A DNA stretch of 64,000 nt from Sulfurimonas sp. SAG-AH-194-C21. Lineage in GTDB: Bacteria; Campylobacterota; Campylobacteria; Campylobacterales; Sulfurimonadaceae. Of the stretch, positions 16,305 to 25,020 are shown one piece after another. The DNA is taken from the NCBI RefSeq assembly GCF_029215985.1, contig NZ_JAEMVC010000004.1:48223-112222 (forward strand), read 5' to 3'. Below the pieces are notes generated by a model, which did not search any database, had not been told where the DNA came from, and saw only the letters and a program-made list of their open reading frames with translations. The position numbers and the translations under genes are program-made. The stretch's first letter is position 1, and every line of letters starts with the position of its first letter.

Positions 16305-16574
16305 ATGTCAATTACATATGAAAAAAATGAAGTTAATTTTACTTCTGTAATATATGAAGATGAAGTGGTTAGTTTTAGAGACTTTTTACAAGAAAAAGCG
16401 GGTGAAGCAGTTTCTTTTAACTTTAATGAGTGTGAAGATATTCATCTCGCAATTTTACAGCTTATAATGGCATATAAAAAAAACTATGAGTGTTCTTATA
16501 TATTTGGTGATACAAAAAAATTATTTCAGACTGTTTTAGAAGGATTTGTGACTAGTGAAAACCATTGTAGTTAG
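16305..16574 (+). CDS. Small STAS-like protein
   Basis: 89 residues. The middle reads VSFNFNECEDIHLAILQLIMAYKK, which resembles the beta strand - helix core of STAS domains found in many chemotaxis clusters, where the motif is D-[ST]-A-x-LQLL. The usual phosphorylatable Ser/Thr is missing here (DIHLAILQLI). The 3' end overlaps the ParA gene by 20 bases, so the two are translationally linked. The STAS assignment is by pattern only. Confidence 0.55.
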   Translation: MSITYEKNEVNFTSVIYEDEVVSFRDFLQEKAGEAVSFNFNECEDIHLAILQLIMAYKKNYECSYIFGDTKKLFQTVLEGFVTSENHCS

Positions 16575-17295
16575 TAATCGTAAGGGTGGCTCAGCTAAAA
16601 CAACAACTGCTGTAAATATAGCAAGTGGTTTAGCAAAAAAAGGTTCAGTCCTTTTACTTGATTTAGATACACAAGGTCATGCTTCTATCGGTGTTGGCTG
16701 TGAGCCTAGTGAAGAGCTTGGCATACACTCGATTTTTGAAGGTAGAACATTAAGTGAGACTTTTATTCCAACAGTACACAAAAATCTCACCCTTTCACCA
16801 GCCTTAGTAAACTTTGATGTGTATGAGTATGCAGATTTAAGAGGGATTTTAAAAAATCGCTTTAAACGTGAAAAAATTGCAGACTTTTTTGACTACTGTG
16901 TAATAGACACACCACCAACCTTTGATGCACTTTTAAAAAACTCTCTTGAAGTTGCAGATAGTGTACTTATTCCTTTTGTTCCTCATCATTTAGGTGTTGT
17001 AGCAGTTGGACAGATGCTTAGAGCACTCTACAAAAGTGCAAAAGCTCAAGAAAGGGAAATAGCAGATGTATCGATACTCCCTGTTATGTACAACCCTCAT
17101 ATTAATGAGCATAAAGAGTCAGTTCTTAAGGTGAAAACATCATTTGGGGCTGATAAACTTTTATCACCAATAGGTGTGGATATTAAACTTGCACAACAAT
17201 TTGAGAGTGGTAATCCAATTATTCTCGACGCAAAGCGTTCTAAAGGAATGAAAGACTATAATAAATGTGTAGAAGAACTACTTAAAAGGATCTAG
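16555..17295 (+). CDS. ParA-type ATPase of chemosensory operon
   Basis: 246-residue P-loop ATPase of the ParA/MinD family. The deviant Walker A is KGGSAKTTT with signature Lys10 and Lys15; Walker A' is LLLDLDTQGHAS and Walker B is YCVIDTPPTFDA. ParA homologues in chemotaxis clusters (ParC in Vibrio, PpfA in Rhodobacter sphaeroides) position or segregate arrays. The genome's chromosomal ParA is separate, at 29636-30418, and has its own ParB; this copy has none. The start is a GTG at 16555 with AAGGA upstream, inside the end of the STAS-like gene. A soluble array partner is inferred from context. Confidence 0.9.
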   Translation: MKTIVVSNRKGGSAKTTTAVNIASGLAKKGSVLLLDLDTQGHASIGVGCEPSEELGIHSIFEGRTLSETFIPTVHKNLTLSPALVNFDVYEYADLRGILKNRFKREKIADFFDYCVIDTPPTFDALLKNSLEVADSVLIPFVPHHLGVVAVGQMLRALYKSAKAQEREIADVSILPVMYNPHINEHKESVLKVKTSFGADKLLSPIGVDIKLAQQFESGNPIILDAKRSKGMKDYNKCVEELLKRI

Positions 17296-17298
17296 AAA

Positions 17299-18624
17299 AT
17301 GAATCTACTTATTGTTGATGATAATAAAAATAATCGACTGATGCTTAGTCTTTTATTGGAAGAGTATAGTGAAAACAATGCTGATGTACAATTTTCTATG
17401 GATGAAGCAGTTGATGGTCTAGAAGCAGTTCACATGTGCAAGGCTAAGCACTATGATATGGTGCTTATGGATATCATGATGCCAAATATGGATGGAATTG
17501 AGGCTACAAAGCTTATTCGTCAAAATGATAAAAAGATTATGATCATTGCAGTGAGTGCAGTAGATGATCAAGCGAGACAAAAAGAGATACTAACACAGGG
17601 TGCAGAGGACTACATCTCTAAACCTGTTAATGTTGATATCTTTAATACAAGAATCTCAAACTATATACACCTTATAAATGCTAGAAATAGTGAAAAAGCG
17701 AATAAAATCAATAATGAAAAAGGTATTAATCTTTTTACAAAAGAGATATACAATCGTTATACTAAGTTTAGTCTCGCAAGTGAAGATGCTTTATCTGAAC
17801 TGTGGGAGTGTTTCCTTTTAGAAGGAACTGAAAATTTTGAAGGTTTAAGTGATGTTGTACGAATGATTTTTTCCTTAGGAGAAATGCAGTTGCGTTTAGG
17901 GACTAAAAGTCACCTTATAGTGGAAAGTTCATCTGAGTACCAGTACTTTACTGTCACTAATATTGATGCTGTTCCGACTCAAGTTTTAACACTTCTTTTC
18001 AAGAAAAATGAGGTCACTTCAGAGTATAAGACAGAAGATAATAAACTCTCCTTTAAGCTTAAAAAAATATTTGAAGTTTTTGAAGCAGAAGAACCTATTT
18101 TAGTTGTAGTACCTGAACAGACTATAAAAGTTGAAGAAGCAGTAACGAGTGTAGCGTATGCTTCTGTAGAGTTACAGGTTTTTGACTATTTAGATTCTGA
18201 AGATATGGCTGATTTAGAGGAGTATACTACTAAATTAAACTCTTTGATGCTTGTTGTTGGTAGTGGTGATGTAACAAGTGAGGAAGTAGAAGAAATCTAT
18301 ACTTATATAGAGAGACTAGGTTCAATCCTATCGAGTTATTCTGAAATATATGTGATAGCAGATGCTTTGCGTACTTTAGGAAGCACTATGTCTATTCATA
18401 CGGATATCTTTGTGCAAAACTCTGAGGCATTAGGACCAATGTGCGCAGCCTTTAGTAGAGACTTGATGAGCTGGGCAGAGCAGTCTTTTCATACAGGTGC
18501 ACCAAGTATAGACTTTATGAATGATACTATTGCTGTAAACTGTCAAACAATTGGAAGTATGTTAACGATGGATAGCGCACCAGCTGGTGATGCTGAAGAT
18601 TTTGATGATATTTTTGATTTTTAA
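17299..18624 (+). CDS. Response regulator with unknown C-terminal region
   Basis: 441 residues. Residues 1-125 are a receiver (Asp7/Asp8, phospho-acceptor Asp58 in VLMDIMMPNMDG, Ser in AVSAVD, Lys in ISKPVN). The remainder is not a familiar output domain. Around 155-265 there is an alpha/beta region (SHLIVESSSEYQYFTVTN) that faintly recalls a degenerate histidine-kinase ATPase fold but has no N or G box. About 290-430 is acidic and helical. It ends in a very acidic tail. No DNA-binding, GGDEF or enzymatic motif is seen, so it probably works through protein contacts with the array or with the ParA encoded 3 bases upstream. Confidence 0.8.
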   Translation: MNLLIVDDNKNNRLMLSLLLEEYSENNADVQFSMDEAVDGLEAVHMCKAKHYDMVLMDIMMPNMDGIEATKLIRQNDKKIMIIAVSAVDDQARQKEILTQGAEDYISKPVNVDIFNTRISNYIHLINARNSEKANKINNEKGINLFTKEIYNRYTKFSLASEDALSELWECFLLEGTENFEGLSDVVRMIFSLGEMQLRLGTKSHLIVESSSEYQYFTVTNIDAVPTQVLTLLFKKNEVTSEYKTEDNKLSFKLKKIFEVFEAEEPILVVVPEQTIKVEEAVTSVAYASVELQVFDYLDSEDMADLEEYTTKLNSLMLVVGSGDVTSEEVEEIYTYIERLGSILSSYSEIYVIADALRTLGSTMSIHTDIFVQNSEALGPMCAAFSRDLMSWAEQSFHTGAPSIDFMNDTIAVNCQTIGSMLTMDSAPAGDAEDFDDIFDF

Positions 18625-18635
18625 GGAATGCTAGT

Positions 18636-18842
18636 ATGTATAAAGTAAATGTAATGAGTCCCTGTAGTTGTTTTGTGAAAAATGGACTTTGGGATACACA
18701 AGATTTCGATACTAAAGATGAAGCTAAAGTAGAAGCTGAGTCACTCCTAAACAAGATGAAAACAACTTTTTGTTCAAAACATGAGTTCTCTATGAGTGAA
18801 CAGTTTGGAACATACACAATCTACACTAAACCTCGTCGCTAG
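18636..18842 (+). CDS. Small conserved-looking protein, unknown function
   Basis: 68 residues, soluble, with three Cys (two as C-S-C near the N-terminus, one near residue 46). It has a good start 11 bases after the preceding stop with AAGGA upstream, so it is probably the last gene of the chemosensory operon. I recognise no family. Its stop codon overlaps the stop of convergent kdsB by 4 bases, which leaves no room for a terminator. Confidence 0.6.
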   Translation: MYKVNVMSPCSCFVKNGLWDTQDFDTKDEAKVEAESLLNKMKTTFCSKHEFSMSEQFGTYTIYTKPRR

Positions 18843-19555
18843 AGAAATATCTCTACGGCTCTAGCTAAATCCTCTTTTGTATCGATTCCAAAACCTGTTG
18901 AAGTGACTTTTACCATTGTGATACTCTTTTGATGATAGATAGCCCGAAGTTGCTCTAATTTTTCTATGTCTTCAATAGGGGCATCTTTAAGTGAGCAGAA
19001 CTCTTGTAAACTTTTTTTAGCAAAACCATAAATCCCTATGTGCCCGAAATACTTTGCTCCTCCACCTTGGTTATAAGGAATGGCAGAGCGCGAAAAGTAG
19101 ATGGCATTATCCTCATCATCTAAAACAACCTTAACAAGATTAGGGTCTTTCGCTGAGTCTGCATTAATAGCATTATAGCAACTGCCCATGATAAAAGGTT
19201 CATTGTCATTTTGTAATTTTTTGAGCTTTTTTATAAGCGACTCAACTACATTAGGTTCTATAAAAGGCTCATCTGCTTGAACGTTAATAATCAGTTCATT
19301 ATCATCTAGGTTTAATATTGTCGCACATTCATGAATACGGTCAGTTCCACTTTTATGAGTCGTAGAGGTAAGCATAGCCTCAATCCCATAAGACTTACAT
19401 ACTTCTATGATTTTTTCATCATCAGCGGCAACGACAACTCTATCTAAATGTGCTACTCTTTGGGCCGTACGAACTACCATAGGAAGCCCACCTATGTCTG
19501 CTAAAACCTTTTGAGGAAAACGTGTTGATGCAAGTCGTGCTGGAATAATAATCAT
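18839..19555 (-). CDS. kdsB: 3-deoxy-manno-octulosonate cytidylyltransferase
   Basis: Activates Kdo with CTP to give CMP-Kdo for the inner core of lipopolysaccharide; cytoplasmic. About 238 residues, normal length. The nucleotide-binding start IIIPARLASTRFPQKVL and NVQADEPFI, followed by IYFSRSAIPY, GHIGIYGF and DTKEDL, are typical. I chose the ATG at 19555 (MIIIPARLAS) instead of a longer in-frame start at 19603 because the family begins here. It is convergent with the small protein gene and divergent from the methyltransferase gene. Confidence 0.95.
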   Translation of the reverse strand: MIIIPARLASTRFPQKVLADIGGLPMVVRTAQRVAHLDRVVVAADDEKIIEVCKSYGIEAMLTSTTHKSGTDRIHECATILNLDDNELIINVQADEPFIEPNVVESLIKKLKKLQNDNEPFIMGSCYNAINADSAKDPNLVKVVLDDEDNAIYFSRSAIPYNQGGGAKYFGHIGIYGFAKKSLQEFCSLKDAPIEDIEKLEQLRAIYHQKSITMVKVTSTGFGIDTKEDLARAVEIFL

Positions 19556-19576
19556 AAGAGTAAAGCCTTTATAGGA

Positions 19577-19594
19577 TATAATAAGGAAATTATA
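19577..19594. promoter_or_regulatory. Divergent -10 boxes for kdsB and tRNA methyltransferase gene
   Basis: TATAAT on the plus strand at 19577-19582 (toward 19626) and TATAAT on the minus strand at 19589-19594 (toward kdsB) are separated by 6 bases. Both are exact -10 consensus boxes, with short leaders of about 35-40 and 25-30 bases. The two promoters would compete for RNA polymerase. Confidence 0.5.
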
Positions 19595-19625
19595 TCTAAA
19601 CATATTAAAAAGGTCTCTTTCTTAC

Positions 19626-20321
19626 ATGACGCTCTATCAACCAGAATCAGGATACTCTTATAACTCAGACTCCCTTTTTTTATATGACTTTATTTCTCGT
19701 TTTAACCCTAAGGGAGAACTGCTTGATGTTGGAGCAGGATGTGGCATAGTCGGTTTACTTATTGGAAGAGATTTTACAAAAGTCAATGTATCTGCTGTAG
19801 AAAAACAAGAACTTTTTATAAAGTATGCAAAAAAAAATGCACTTATAAATAAGATAGAGTATCAACTATTTGAGTCTAATTTTTTAGAACTAGAAGAAGA
19901 AAATAAATATAACTTTATAGTTTCAAATCCTCCTTTTTATCCCCAAGGTGTTCAAAAAAGTGAAGATGAGATACTGCTAAACGCGAGGTATGCTTCAAAC
20001 CTTCCACTTGATGCATTTTTTAAAAAAGTGTCGCGTTTACTTAAACCCCATTCTCACTTTGTCTTCTGTTATGACCCTTCCTCTTTTGGAGATATATGTA
20101 GTGCTTTAGAAAAAGTAAAAATGAAAATATGTGATGTACAATTTGTATATCCTAAAGAGATAAAAAGTGCCTCTTTAGTAATGGTTCATGCCCGAAATGG
20201 CTCTAAGTCTATGATGAAAGTTTTAGAACCACTCATAGTTATGAATGAAAATGAGTACACACAAAGGATACAAGAGATTTTTAAAAAAACAGATACACAG
20301 AGTATAAAATGTCAACTATAA
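19626..20321 (+). CDS. tRNA1(Val) adenine-37 N6-methyltransferase-like protein
   Basis: 231-residue class I SAM-dependent methyltransferase of the TrmN6/YfiC group. Motif I is LLDVGAGCGIVGLL and motif IV is VSNPPFYPQG, the NPPF/Y signature of N6-adenine methyltransferases. The N-terminal YQPESGYSYNSDSLFLYDF matches the family start, where substrate and product tRNA regions bind. The target could be A37 of a tRNA; the family includes other substrates. Its last 13 bases overlap the next gene. Confidence 0.85.
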   Translation: MTLYQPESGYSYNSDSLFLYDFISRFNPKGELLDVGAGCGIVGLLIGRDFTKVNVSAVEKQELFIKYAKKNALINKIEYQLFESNFLELEEENKYNFIVSNPPFYPQGVQKSEDEILLNARYASNLPLDAFFKKVSRLLKPHSHFVFCYDPSSFGDICSALEKVKMKICDVQFVYPKEIKSASLVMVHARNGSKSMMKVLEPLIVMNENEYTQRIQEIFKKTDTQSIKCQL

Positions 20322-20689
20322 TTAAAAAAGAGGGTTACCCTTATGCTTTTAACCAAGATGCTTGTGCTACTTGTGAGGGAAGATGTTGTACTGGGGAGAG
20401 TGGTTATATACATGTTTCAAAAGATGAGATATTTAAAATAGCTAAGTTATTAAATCTAAGTGTTAATGATTTTGGGGTAAAGTATCTTTTTAAGCATGGC
20501 TATAAATACTCTATAAAAGAAGTTCAACATGAGAACTCTTATGAATGTGTTTTTTATGATAGAGAGAGTAATGGCTGTAAGATATATACAGAGAGACCCT
20601 CTCAGTGTATCACTTTTCCTTTTTGGGATTATTTTAAAACAAATGTGGAAGAACTAAAAGATGAATGTCCAGGAATAGTTGATGATTAG
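20309..20689 (+). CDS. YkgJ-family cysteine cluster protein
   Basis: 126 residues. Cysteines are arranged as CATCEGRCC near residues 12-20, CVFYDRESNGCKIY around 85-98 and CITF plus a late EC, the pattern of the UPF0153/YkgJ family thought to bind an Fe-S cluster or zinc. Function unknown. It overlaps the methyltransferase gene upstream and the lipoprotein gene downstream, forming a tight translationally coupled group. Confidence 0.85.
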   Translation: MSTIIKKEGYPYAFNQDACATCEGRCCTGESGYIHVSKDEIFKIAKLLNLSVNDFGVKYLFKHGYKYSIKEVQHENSYECVFYDRESNGCKIYTERPSQCITFPFWDYFKTNVEELKDECPGIVDD

Positions 20690-21962
20690 ACTTTGTATAT
20701 TTTTTATAACTGCTATTATTTTTACTTCATGTTCAGTGAGGGAAGAAGTAAAAGTAAAACCCAATGAAAAATCTTTTTTAGATGAAGACACCTATATACT
20801 TTTTGCCCTACGTGCAGAACAAGTTCAAGATTATAAGTCCGCTTCTGATCTTTTTACAACACTCTATGAAAAATCAGATAAACAAGAGTATATGTATCGC
20901 TCTCTTGAAAATGATTTGATAGCAAGAGAAAATGAAAAAGTTATAAAAAGAGTAGATGCATTTGAAAAAGAAAATATTTTTGATGTGAGACTGCTAAGAT
21001 ATAAAGTTGTAGCACTTTTTGAACTTGGACAACTTGATGAAGCGATAAAACTCTCAGTTCTTTTAGCAAGTAAGACTAAACTCCCCAATGATTATCTATT
21101 AACTTCAGATATCTACATAAAACGACAAGAATTTGATTTAGCTGTTAAGTATTTAGAGAGTGCTTATACAAAAAATAATAATGAAAAAATACTTGATAAA
21201 ATGTCCATCATTTTATATGTAGACTTAGGAAGAAAAAAAGAAGCTATCGCACACCTAGAGACATATTCTAGAATGATTGGTTGCTCAAAACTTATCTGTC
21301 TGCGTTTAATAGCTTTTTACTCTAATGATAATAATATTGATGGCTTACTTACAACATATTTAAGGCTTTACGAGGTTGATAAAAGCCCTAAAATAGCGAA
21401 AAAGATTATTCAAATTTATACATATCAACGTGATTATATACAATTGACAGCTTTTTTAGAAGAGTCTAAGAGTGATGATGTGGTACTTTTGCAGCTGTAC
21501 ACCTCTTTAAAGTATTATGATAAAGCATTTGTGCTTGCTTCGAAACTGTATTTAAAAACACTTAACATTGACTACTTAGGTCAGAGTGCTATTTATGAGT
21601 ATGAAAGTGCTGAGGATAAATCGTCAAAAGTTTTACTTAAAAGTGTTGTGGCTAAGTTGGAAAAAGTTGTAGCGCTAAACCATCAAACAATGTACCTTAA
21701 TTACCTTGGATACATACTCATAGACCATGAGGTAGATGTGAAAAAAGGAATGATGTATATTGAGCAAGTCTTAGCACTACAACCAAAGTCTGCATTTTAT
21801 CTTGACTCTAAAGCATGGGGTTACTATAAACTTGGTGAGTGTCAAAAAGCAGATAAACTTATAAAAGAAGTGGCACAGATGGAAGGTGGTGATGACCCTG
21901 AAGTTAAAGCTCATATTAAAAAGATAGATAGATGTTTAAAAAATAAAAAAGGTAAAAAATAA
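20682..21962 (+). CDS. TPR-repeat lipoprotein
   Basis: About 426 residues. The N-terminus has a hydrophobic signal and a lipobox-like FTSCS, giving a lipid-modified Cys near residue 17, so it is probably outer-membrane anchored. The mature part is helical with TPR-like repeats (for example [33 protein letters not shown] and the C-terminal [20 protein letters not shown]). Such proteins act as scaffolds in envelope assembly. I chose the ATG at 20682, with AGGA upstream, over a TTG at 20679. The start overlaps the YkgJ gene by 8 bases. Partner unknown. Confidence 0.85.
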   Translation: MIRLCIFFITAIIFTSCSVREEVKVKPNEKSFLDEDTYILFALRAEQVQDYKSASDLFTTLYEKSDKQEYMYRSLENDLIARENEKVIKRVDAFEKENIFDVRLLRYKVVALFELGQLDEAIKLSVLLASKTKLPNDYLLTSDIYIKRQEFDLAVKYLESAYTKNNNEKILDKMSIILYVDLGRKKEAIAHLETYSRMIGCSKLICLRLIAFYSNDNNIDGLLTTYLRLYEVDKSPKIAKKIIQIYTYQRDYIQLTAFLEESKSDDVVLLQLYTSLKYYDKAFVLASKLYLKTLNIDYLGQSAIYEYESAEDKSSKVLLKSVVAKLEKVVALNHQTMYLNYLGYILIDHEVDVKKGMMYIEQVLALQPKSAFYLDSKAWGYYKLGECQKADKLIKEVAQMEGGDDPEVKAHIKKIDRCLKNKKGKK

Positions 21963-21963
21963 A

Positions 21964-22755
21964 ATGATTTTAGATGATATTATCAAAAAAACAAAAGAAG
22001 ATTTAGAAGAGAGAGAAAAAAAGTTTTCTCTTGACTGGCTTGGACGCTCACTCGCATTTAATGCTAGAGTTCCTCGTGATGTTATCCCTTACTTAAAAGC
22101 GACAGAAGAAGATCCATACCGAATTATCTCTGAAGTAAAAAAAGCCTCTCCTTCAAAGGGTATAATCCGTGAAGACTTTGACCCTTTAGCCATTGCACAA
22201 AGTTATGAACGCGGTGGTGCTAGTGCAATTTCTATCCTTACAGAACCACACTTTTTTCAAGGAAGCCTTGATTATCTTGGCGGTATTCGTCGTTATGTAG
22301 GTATACCACTGCTTCGTAAAGATTTTATTGTCTCAAAGTACCAAGTCTTAGAATCTACTGTTCATGGTGCTGATTTTATATTACTTATCGCAGCAGCACT
22401 CTCTAAAGCTGAGTTAAAAGATTTACTTAACTACACTAGACACTTAGGAATGGAAGCACTAGTTGAGGTTCATGATAAAACTGACTTAACAAAAGCCATT
22501 TATGCAGGAGCTGATATCATCGGTATTAACCACAGAAATTTACAGACATTTGAGATGAATATGAATCTCTGTTATGATCTTATCCCTCTTATTCCAAATG
22601 GGAAAATTATCGTAGCTGAGAGTGGTATATATGAGCATGGACAACTTGAGGACTTAAGTAAAGCTGGTGTAGATGCATTCTTAGTTGGTGAGTCTTTAAT
22701 GCGAACTGATGATGAAGAGACAGCACTCAGAATCCTTAAAAATGGAGTAGTTTAA
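21964..22755 (+). CDS. trpC: Indole-3-glycerol phosphate synthase
   Basis: 263-residue TIM-barrel enzyme that closes the indole ring from CdRP in tryptophan synthesis. Recognised from [15 protein letters not shown] (catalytic Lys), [34 protein letters not shown] and VAESGIY, all in order. It is a stand-alone trpC, not fused to trpF, and no other trp gene is near. It begins 1 base after the lipoprotein stop. Confidence 0.97.
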   Translation: MILDDIIKKTKEDLEEREKKFSLDWLGRSLAFNARVPRDVIPYLKATEEDPYRIISEVKKASPSKGIIREDFDPLAIAQSYERGGASAISILTEPHFFQGSLDYLGGIRRYVGIPLLRKDFIVSKYQVLESTVHGADFILLIAAALSKAELKDLLNYTRHLGMEALVEVHDKTDLTKAIYAGADIIGINHRNLQTFEMNMNLCYDLIPLIPNGKIIVAESGIYEHGQLEDLSKAGVDAFLVGESLMRTDDEETALRILKNGVV

Positions 22756-22756
22756 T

Positions 22757-23101
22757 ATGCGAAAAATACTTAGTATTTCTCTTCTTGCATTAGCACTTCT
22801 TTTAAGTGCTTGTACACAAGAGACACAAAACAAGATAGGTCGTAGTATCCAAAACTGGACAGGCACAGATGGTGTTTTAGATGTTTATATGGGTGAAAAA
22901 CTTGTACAGCGTTATATCAAAATAGATAAACTCTCAACTGCTGTTTCTACAAACGGTACTGAGTCTAGAAACTATAGATATGGTTATGGTTACTTAGATA
23001 CTAATCAAAACTATAAGGTAGATGCGGGTGAGAAAAAACTTTATTTTGAAGTGAGTAACTTCTCAACTCCATATATCTTTTATGATAATCCAGGACAATA
23101 A
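22757..23101 (+). CDS. Small putative lipoprotein
   Basis: 114 residues with a signal peptide ending in a lipobox (LLLSAC, Cys19). The mature part is about 95 residues, rich in Tyr and Asn, with a GYGYLDTNQNYKVDAGEKKLYF stretch resembling a single Ca-type D-x-N-x-N-x-x-x-D loop. It appears in an operon between trpC and dapE. I know no function for it; outer-membrane location is inferred from the lipobox. Confidence 0.75.
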   Translation: MRKILSISLLALALLLSACTQETQNKIGRSIQNWTGTDGVLDVYMGEKLVQRYIKIDKLSTAVSTNGTESRNYRYGYGYLDTNQNYKVDAGEKKLYFEVSNFSTPYIFYDNPGQ

Positions 23102-23104
23102 GCT

Positions 23105-24202
23105 GTGGATGTAATAGATTTATTTAAATTTTTTATCAACTCTAAGAGTGAAACACCAGATGATGGTGGACTACTTGATTTTATTGAAAATTATTTAGAA
23201 GGATTTGAAGCCGTTAGAGTTGATGTTGACGATATTAAAAACCTTTTTATTTATAAAAAATTCTCTGAGGGTGAACATCTCTGTTTTGCAGGACATGTAG
23301 ATGTAGTGCCAGCTGGTAGTAACTGGGATACAAATCCATATGAAGCTGTTGAAAAAGATGGTTTTATTTATGGTCGTGGTGCTCAAGATATGAAGAGTGG
23401 ATTGGCTGCGTTTACACAGGCTGTAAAAGAGACTAAAGAGTTTAAAGGGACACTTTCTCTTATGCTTACCTCAGATGAAGAGGGAGAAGCCGTAAATGGT
23501 ACTGTAAAACTCTTAGAATTTTTAGAAAACAATGACCTGCTTCCAGATGCTTGTGTAGTTGCTGAACCAACTTGCTCAAATAGATTCGGTGATGCTATAA
23601 AAGTAGGACGCCGTGGTTCTATAAATGGTTATCTAACTCTCAAAGGCAAACAAGGGCATGCGGCTTATCCAGAAAAAGCGATAAATCCTATTCATAATAT
23701 TTCAAAAGTTTTAGGAAATATGGCTGGAGTTGATTTGGATAATGGGGATGCGTTTTTCTCACCAAGTAAATTTGTAGTTACAGATATTCGCTCTGGAATG
23801 CAAGTGACAAATGTAACTCCTAATGAGCTCCAAATGATGTTTAACGTTAGAAACAACACAAAAACTACACAAAAAGAAGTTACAATGTTTGTAGAAAAAC
23901 ATTTTAAAGGGCTCGATTTCGAACTGCGTTTAACGCAAGGCTCTTATCCTTTTAGAACGGATACAAACACTAAACTTGTAAGATACCTAGACAGTGCGAT
24001 TGAGAGTGTGACAGGTATACGACCTGAACACTCTACAGCAGGTGGTACAAGTGATGCCCGCTTCATTTCACCTATGGGTGTAGCTGTGGTAGAGTTTGGT
24101 GTTAAAAATGACTCTATTCACTCTGTAAATGAGAGAACTACAAGAGGAGAAGTCGAGGACTTGTGTAAAGTGTTTAAAACTTTAATAGACAACTGGGAGT
24201 AA
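23105..24202 (+). CDS. dapE: Succinyl-diaminopimelate desuccinylase
   Basis: 365-residue M20-family zinc amidohydrolase that makes LL-diaminopimelate for lysine and peptidoglycan synthesis. Key parts: CFAGHVDVVPAG (zinc His and Asp), GRGAQDMKSGLAAF, TSDEEGEAVNGT (catalytic Glu), VAEPTCSNRFGDAIKVGRRG and the late GGTSDARF and EFGVKNDSIHSVNE. GTG start at 23105 preceded by AGGA. Dimeric cytoplasmic enzyme. Length is normal. Confidence 0.95.
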   Translation: MDVIDLFKFFINSKSETPDDGGLLDFIENYLEGFEAVRVDVDDIKNLFIYKKFSEGEHLCFAGHVDVVPAGSNWDTNPYEAVEKDGFIYGRGAQDMKSGLAAFTQAVKETKEFKGTLSLMLTSDEEGEAVNGTVKLLEFLENNDLLPDACVVAEPTCSNRFGDAIKVGRRGSINGYLTLKGKQGHAAYPEKAINPIHNISKVLGNMAGVDLDNGDAFFSPSKFVVTDIRSGMQVTNVTPNELQMMFNVRNNTKTTQKEVTMFVEKHFKGLDFELRLTQGSYPFRTDTNTKLVRYLDSAIESVTGIRPEHSTAGGTSDARFISPMGVAVVEFGVKNDSIHSVNERTTRGEVEDLCKVFKTLIDNWE

Positions 24203-24204
24203 TT

Positions 24205-24606
24205 ATGAAAAAATTATTATCTATAATACTGTTAAGCATTGCACTTTTTGGTGCAAACTTAGATTGGTCAAGTGACTATAAACAAGCTTTAGTAGATGCT
24301 AAAAAAGAAAATAAACTTATATATGTATTTATTACAAGTGATAACTGTAAATGGTGTAAGAAGTTTGCAAACACAACACTGCAAGATGAAAAGATAAAAA
24401 AAAGACTCTATCGTGAATTTATAACTATTCATATGTCTCGTGATCAGCATAGTATCCCAACACAGTTTGAAACAGCACCCGTACCAAGACACTACTTTAC
24501 AGATACAGAGGGAAATATTTTATATAGCTCTTTGGGTCATCGTGGAGTAGCTTGTTTTGATGCCTTTATGGATAATGCACAAGATAAACTCAAAGTAAGT
24601 AAATAA
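24205..24606 (+). CDS. Periplasmic thioredoxin-like protein
   Basis: 133 residues: signal peptide (about 1-18, ending LFGAN), then a thioredoxin fold with active site CKWC near residue 49 in FITSDNCKWCKKF and a cis-Pro region at APVPRHYF. It resembles the thioredoxin_7/SoxW-type group that reduces disulfides in the periplasm. It follows dapE by 2 bases. The specific partner is unknown. In sulfur-oxidising Campylobacterota such proteins can serve Sox enzymes, but nothing nearby shows that here. Confidence 0.85.
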   Translation: MKKLLSIILLSIALFGANLDWSSDYKQALVDAKKENKLIYVFITSDNCKWCKKFANTTLQDEKIKKRLYREFITIHMSRDQHSIPTQFETAPVPRHYFTDTEGNILYSSLGHRGVACFDAFMDNAQDKLKVSK

Positions 24607-24625
24607 AATCAAGGAAATATAATAA

Positions 24626-25006
24626 ATGAAACTAGTACAAACAGATGATGCACCCTCGGCAATAGGACCTTACTCTCAAGCAGTAGTGGCAAATGGCATA
24701 GTATATACTTCAGGACAGATTGCTTTAACACCCCAAGGTGGGGATGAACTCTTGAGTGAAGATGTAGTTGTCCAAGCAGTCCGTGTAATGAAAAACCTTG
24801 AAGCAGTTCTTATAGAAGCTGGAAGTTCTTTAGACAATGTGCTTAAAACCACTATATTTTTAGCAAATATGGATGATTTTGCCCTTGTAAATGAAGTCTA
24901 CTCTGAAGCCTTTGGTTCACATAAACCAGCACGTGCAACGGTAGCCGTAAAAACTTTACCTAAAAATGCACTTGTAGAAGTGGATGCTGTGGCATTAGTA
25001 AAATAG
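24626..25006 (+). CDS. ridA: RidA-family enamine/imine deaminase
   Basis: 126 residues, trimeric YjgF/YER057c/UK114 fold. Hallmarks are AIGPYSQAVVANGIVYTSGQIAL, the QAVRVMKNLEAVL helix, and the C-terminal ARATVAVKTLPKNALVEVDAVA with the active-site Arg and Glu. It hydrolyses reactive enamines such as 2-aminoacrylate released by PLP enzymes. Cytoplasmic. Convergent with the cytochrome-like gene, 14 bases away. Confidence 0.95.
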   Translation: MKLVQTDDAPSAIGPYSQAVVANGIVYTSGQIALTPQGGDELLSEDVVVQAVRVMKNLEAVLIEAGSSLDNVLKTTIFLANMDDFALVNEVYSEAFGSHKPARATVAVKTLPKNALVEVDAVALVK

Positions 25007-25020
25007 TACTTTATTAAAGT

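Noticed and set aside
16555-17295. Idea that the chemosensory ParA is a plasmid or integrated-element partition gene
   Set aside because: It is embedded and overlapping within a chemotaxis operon, has no ParB, and no mobile-element genes or repeats surround it.
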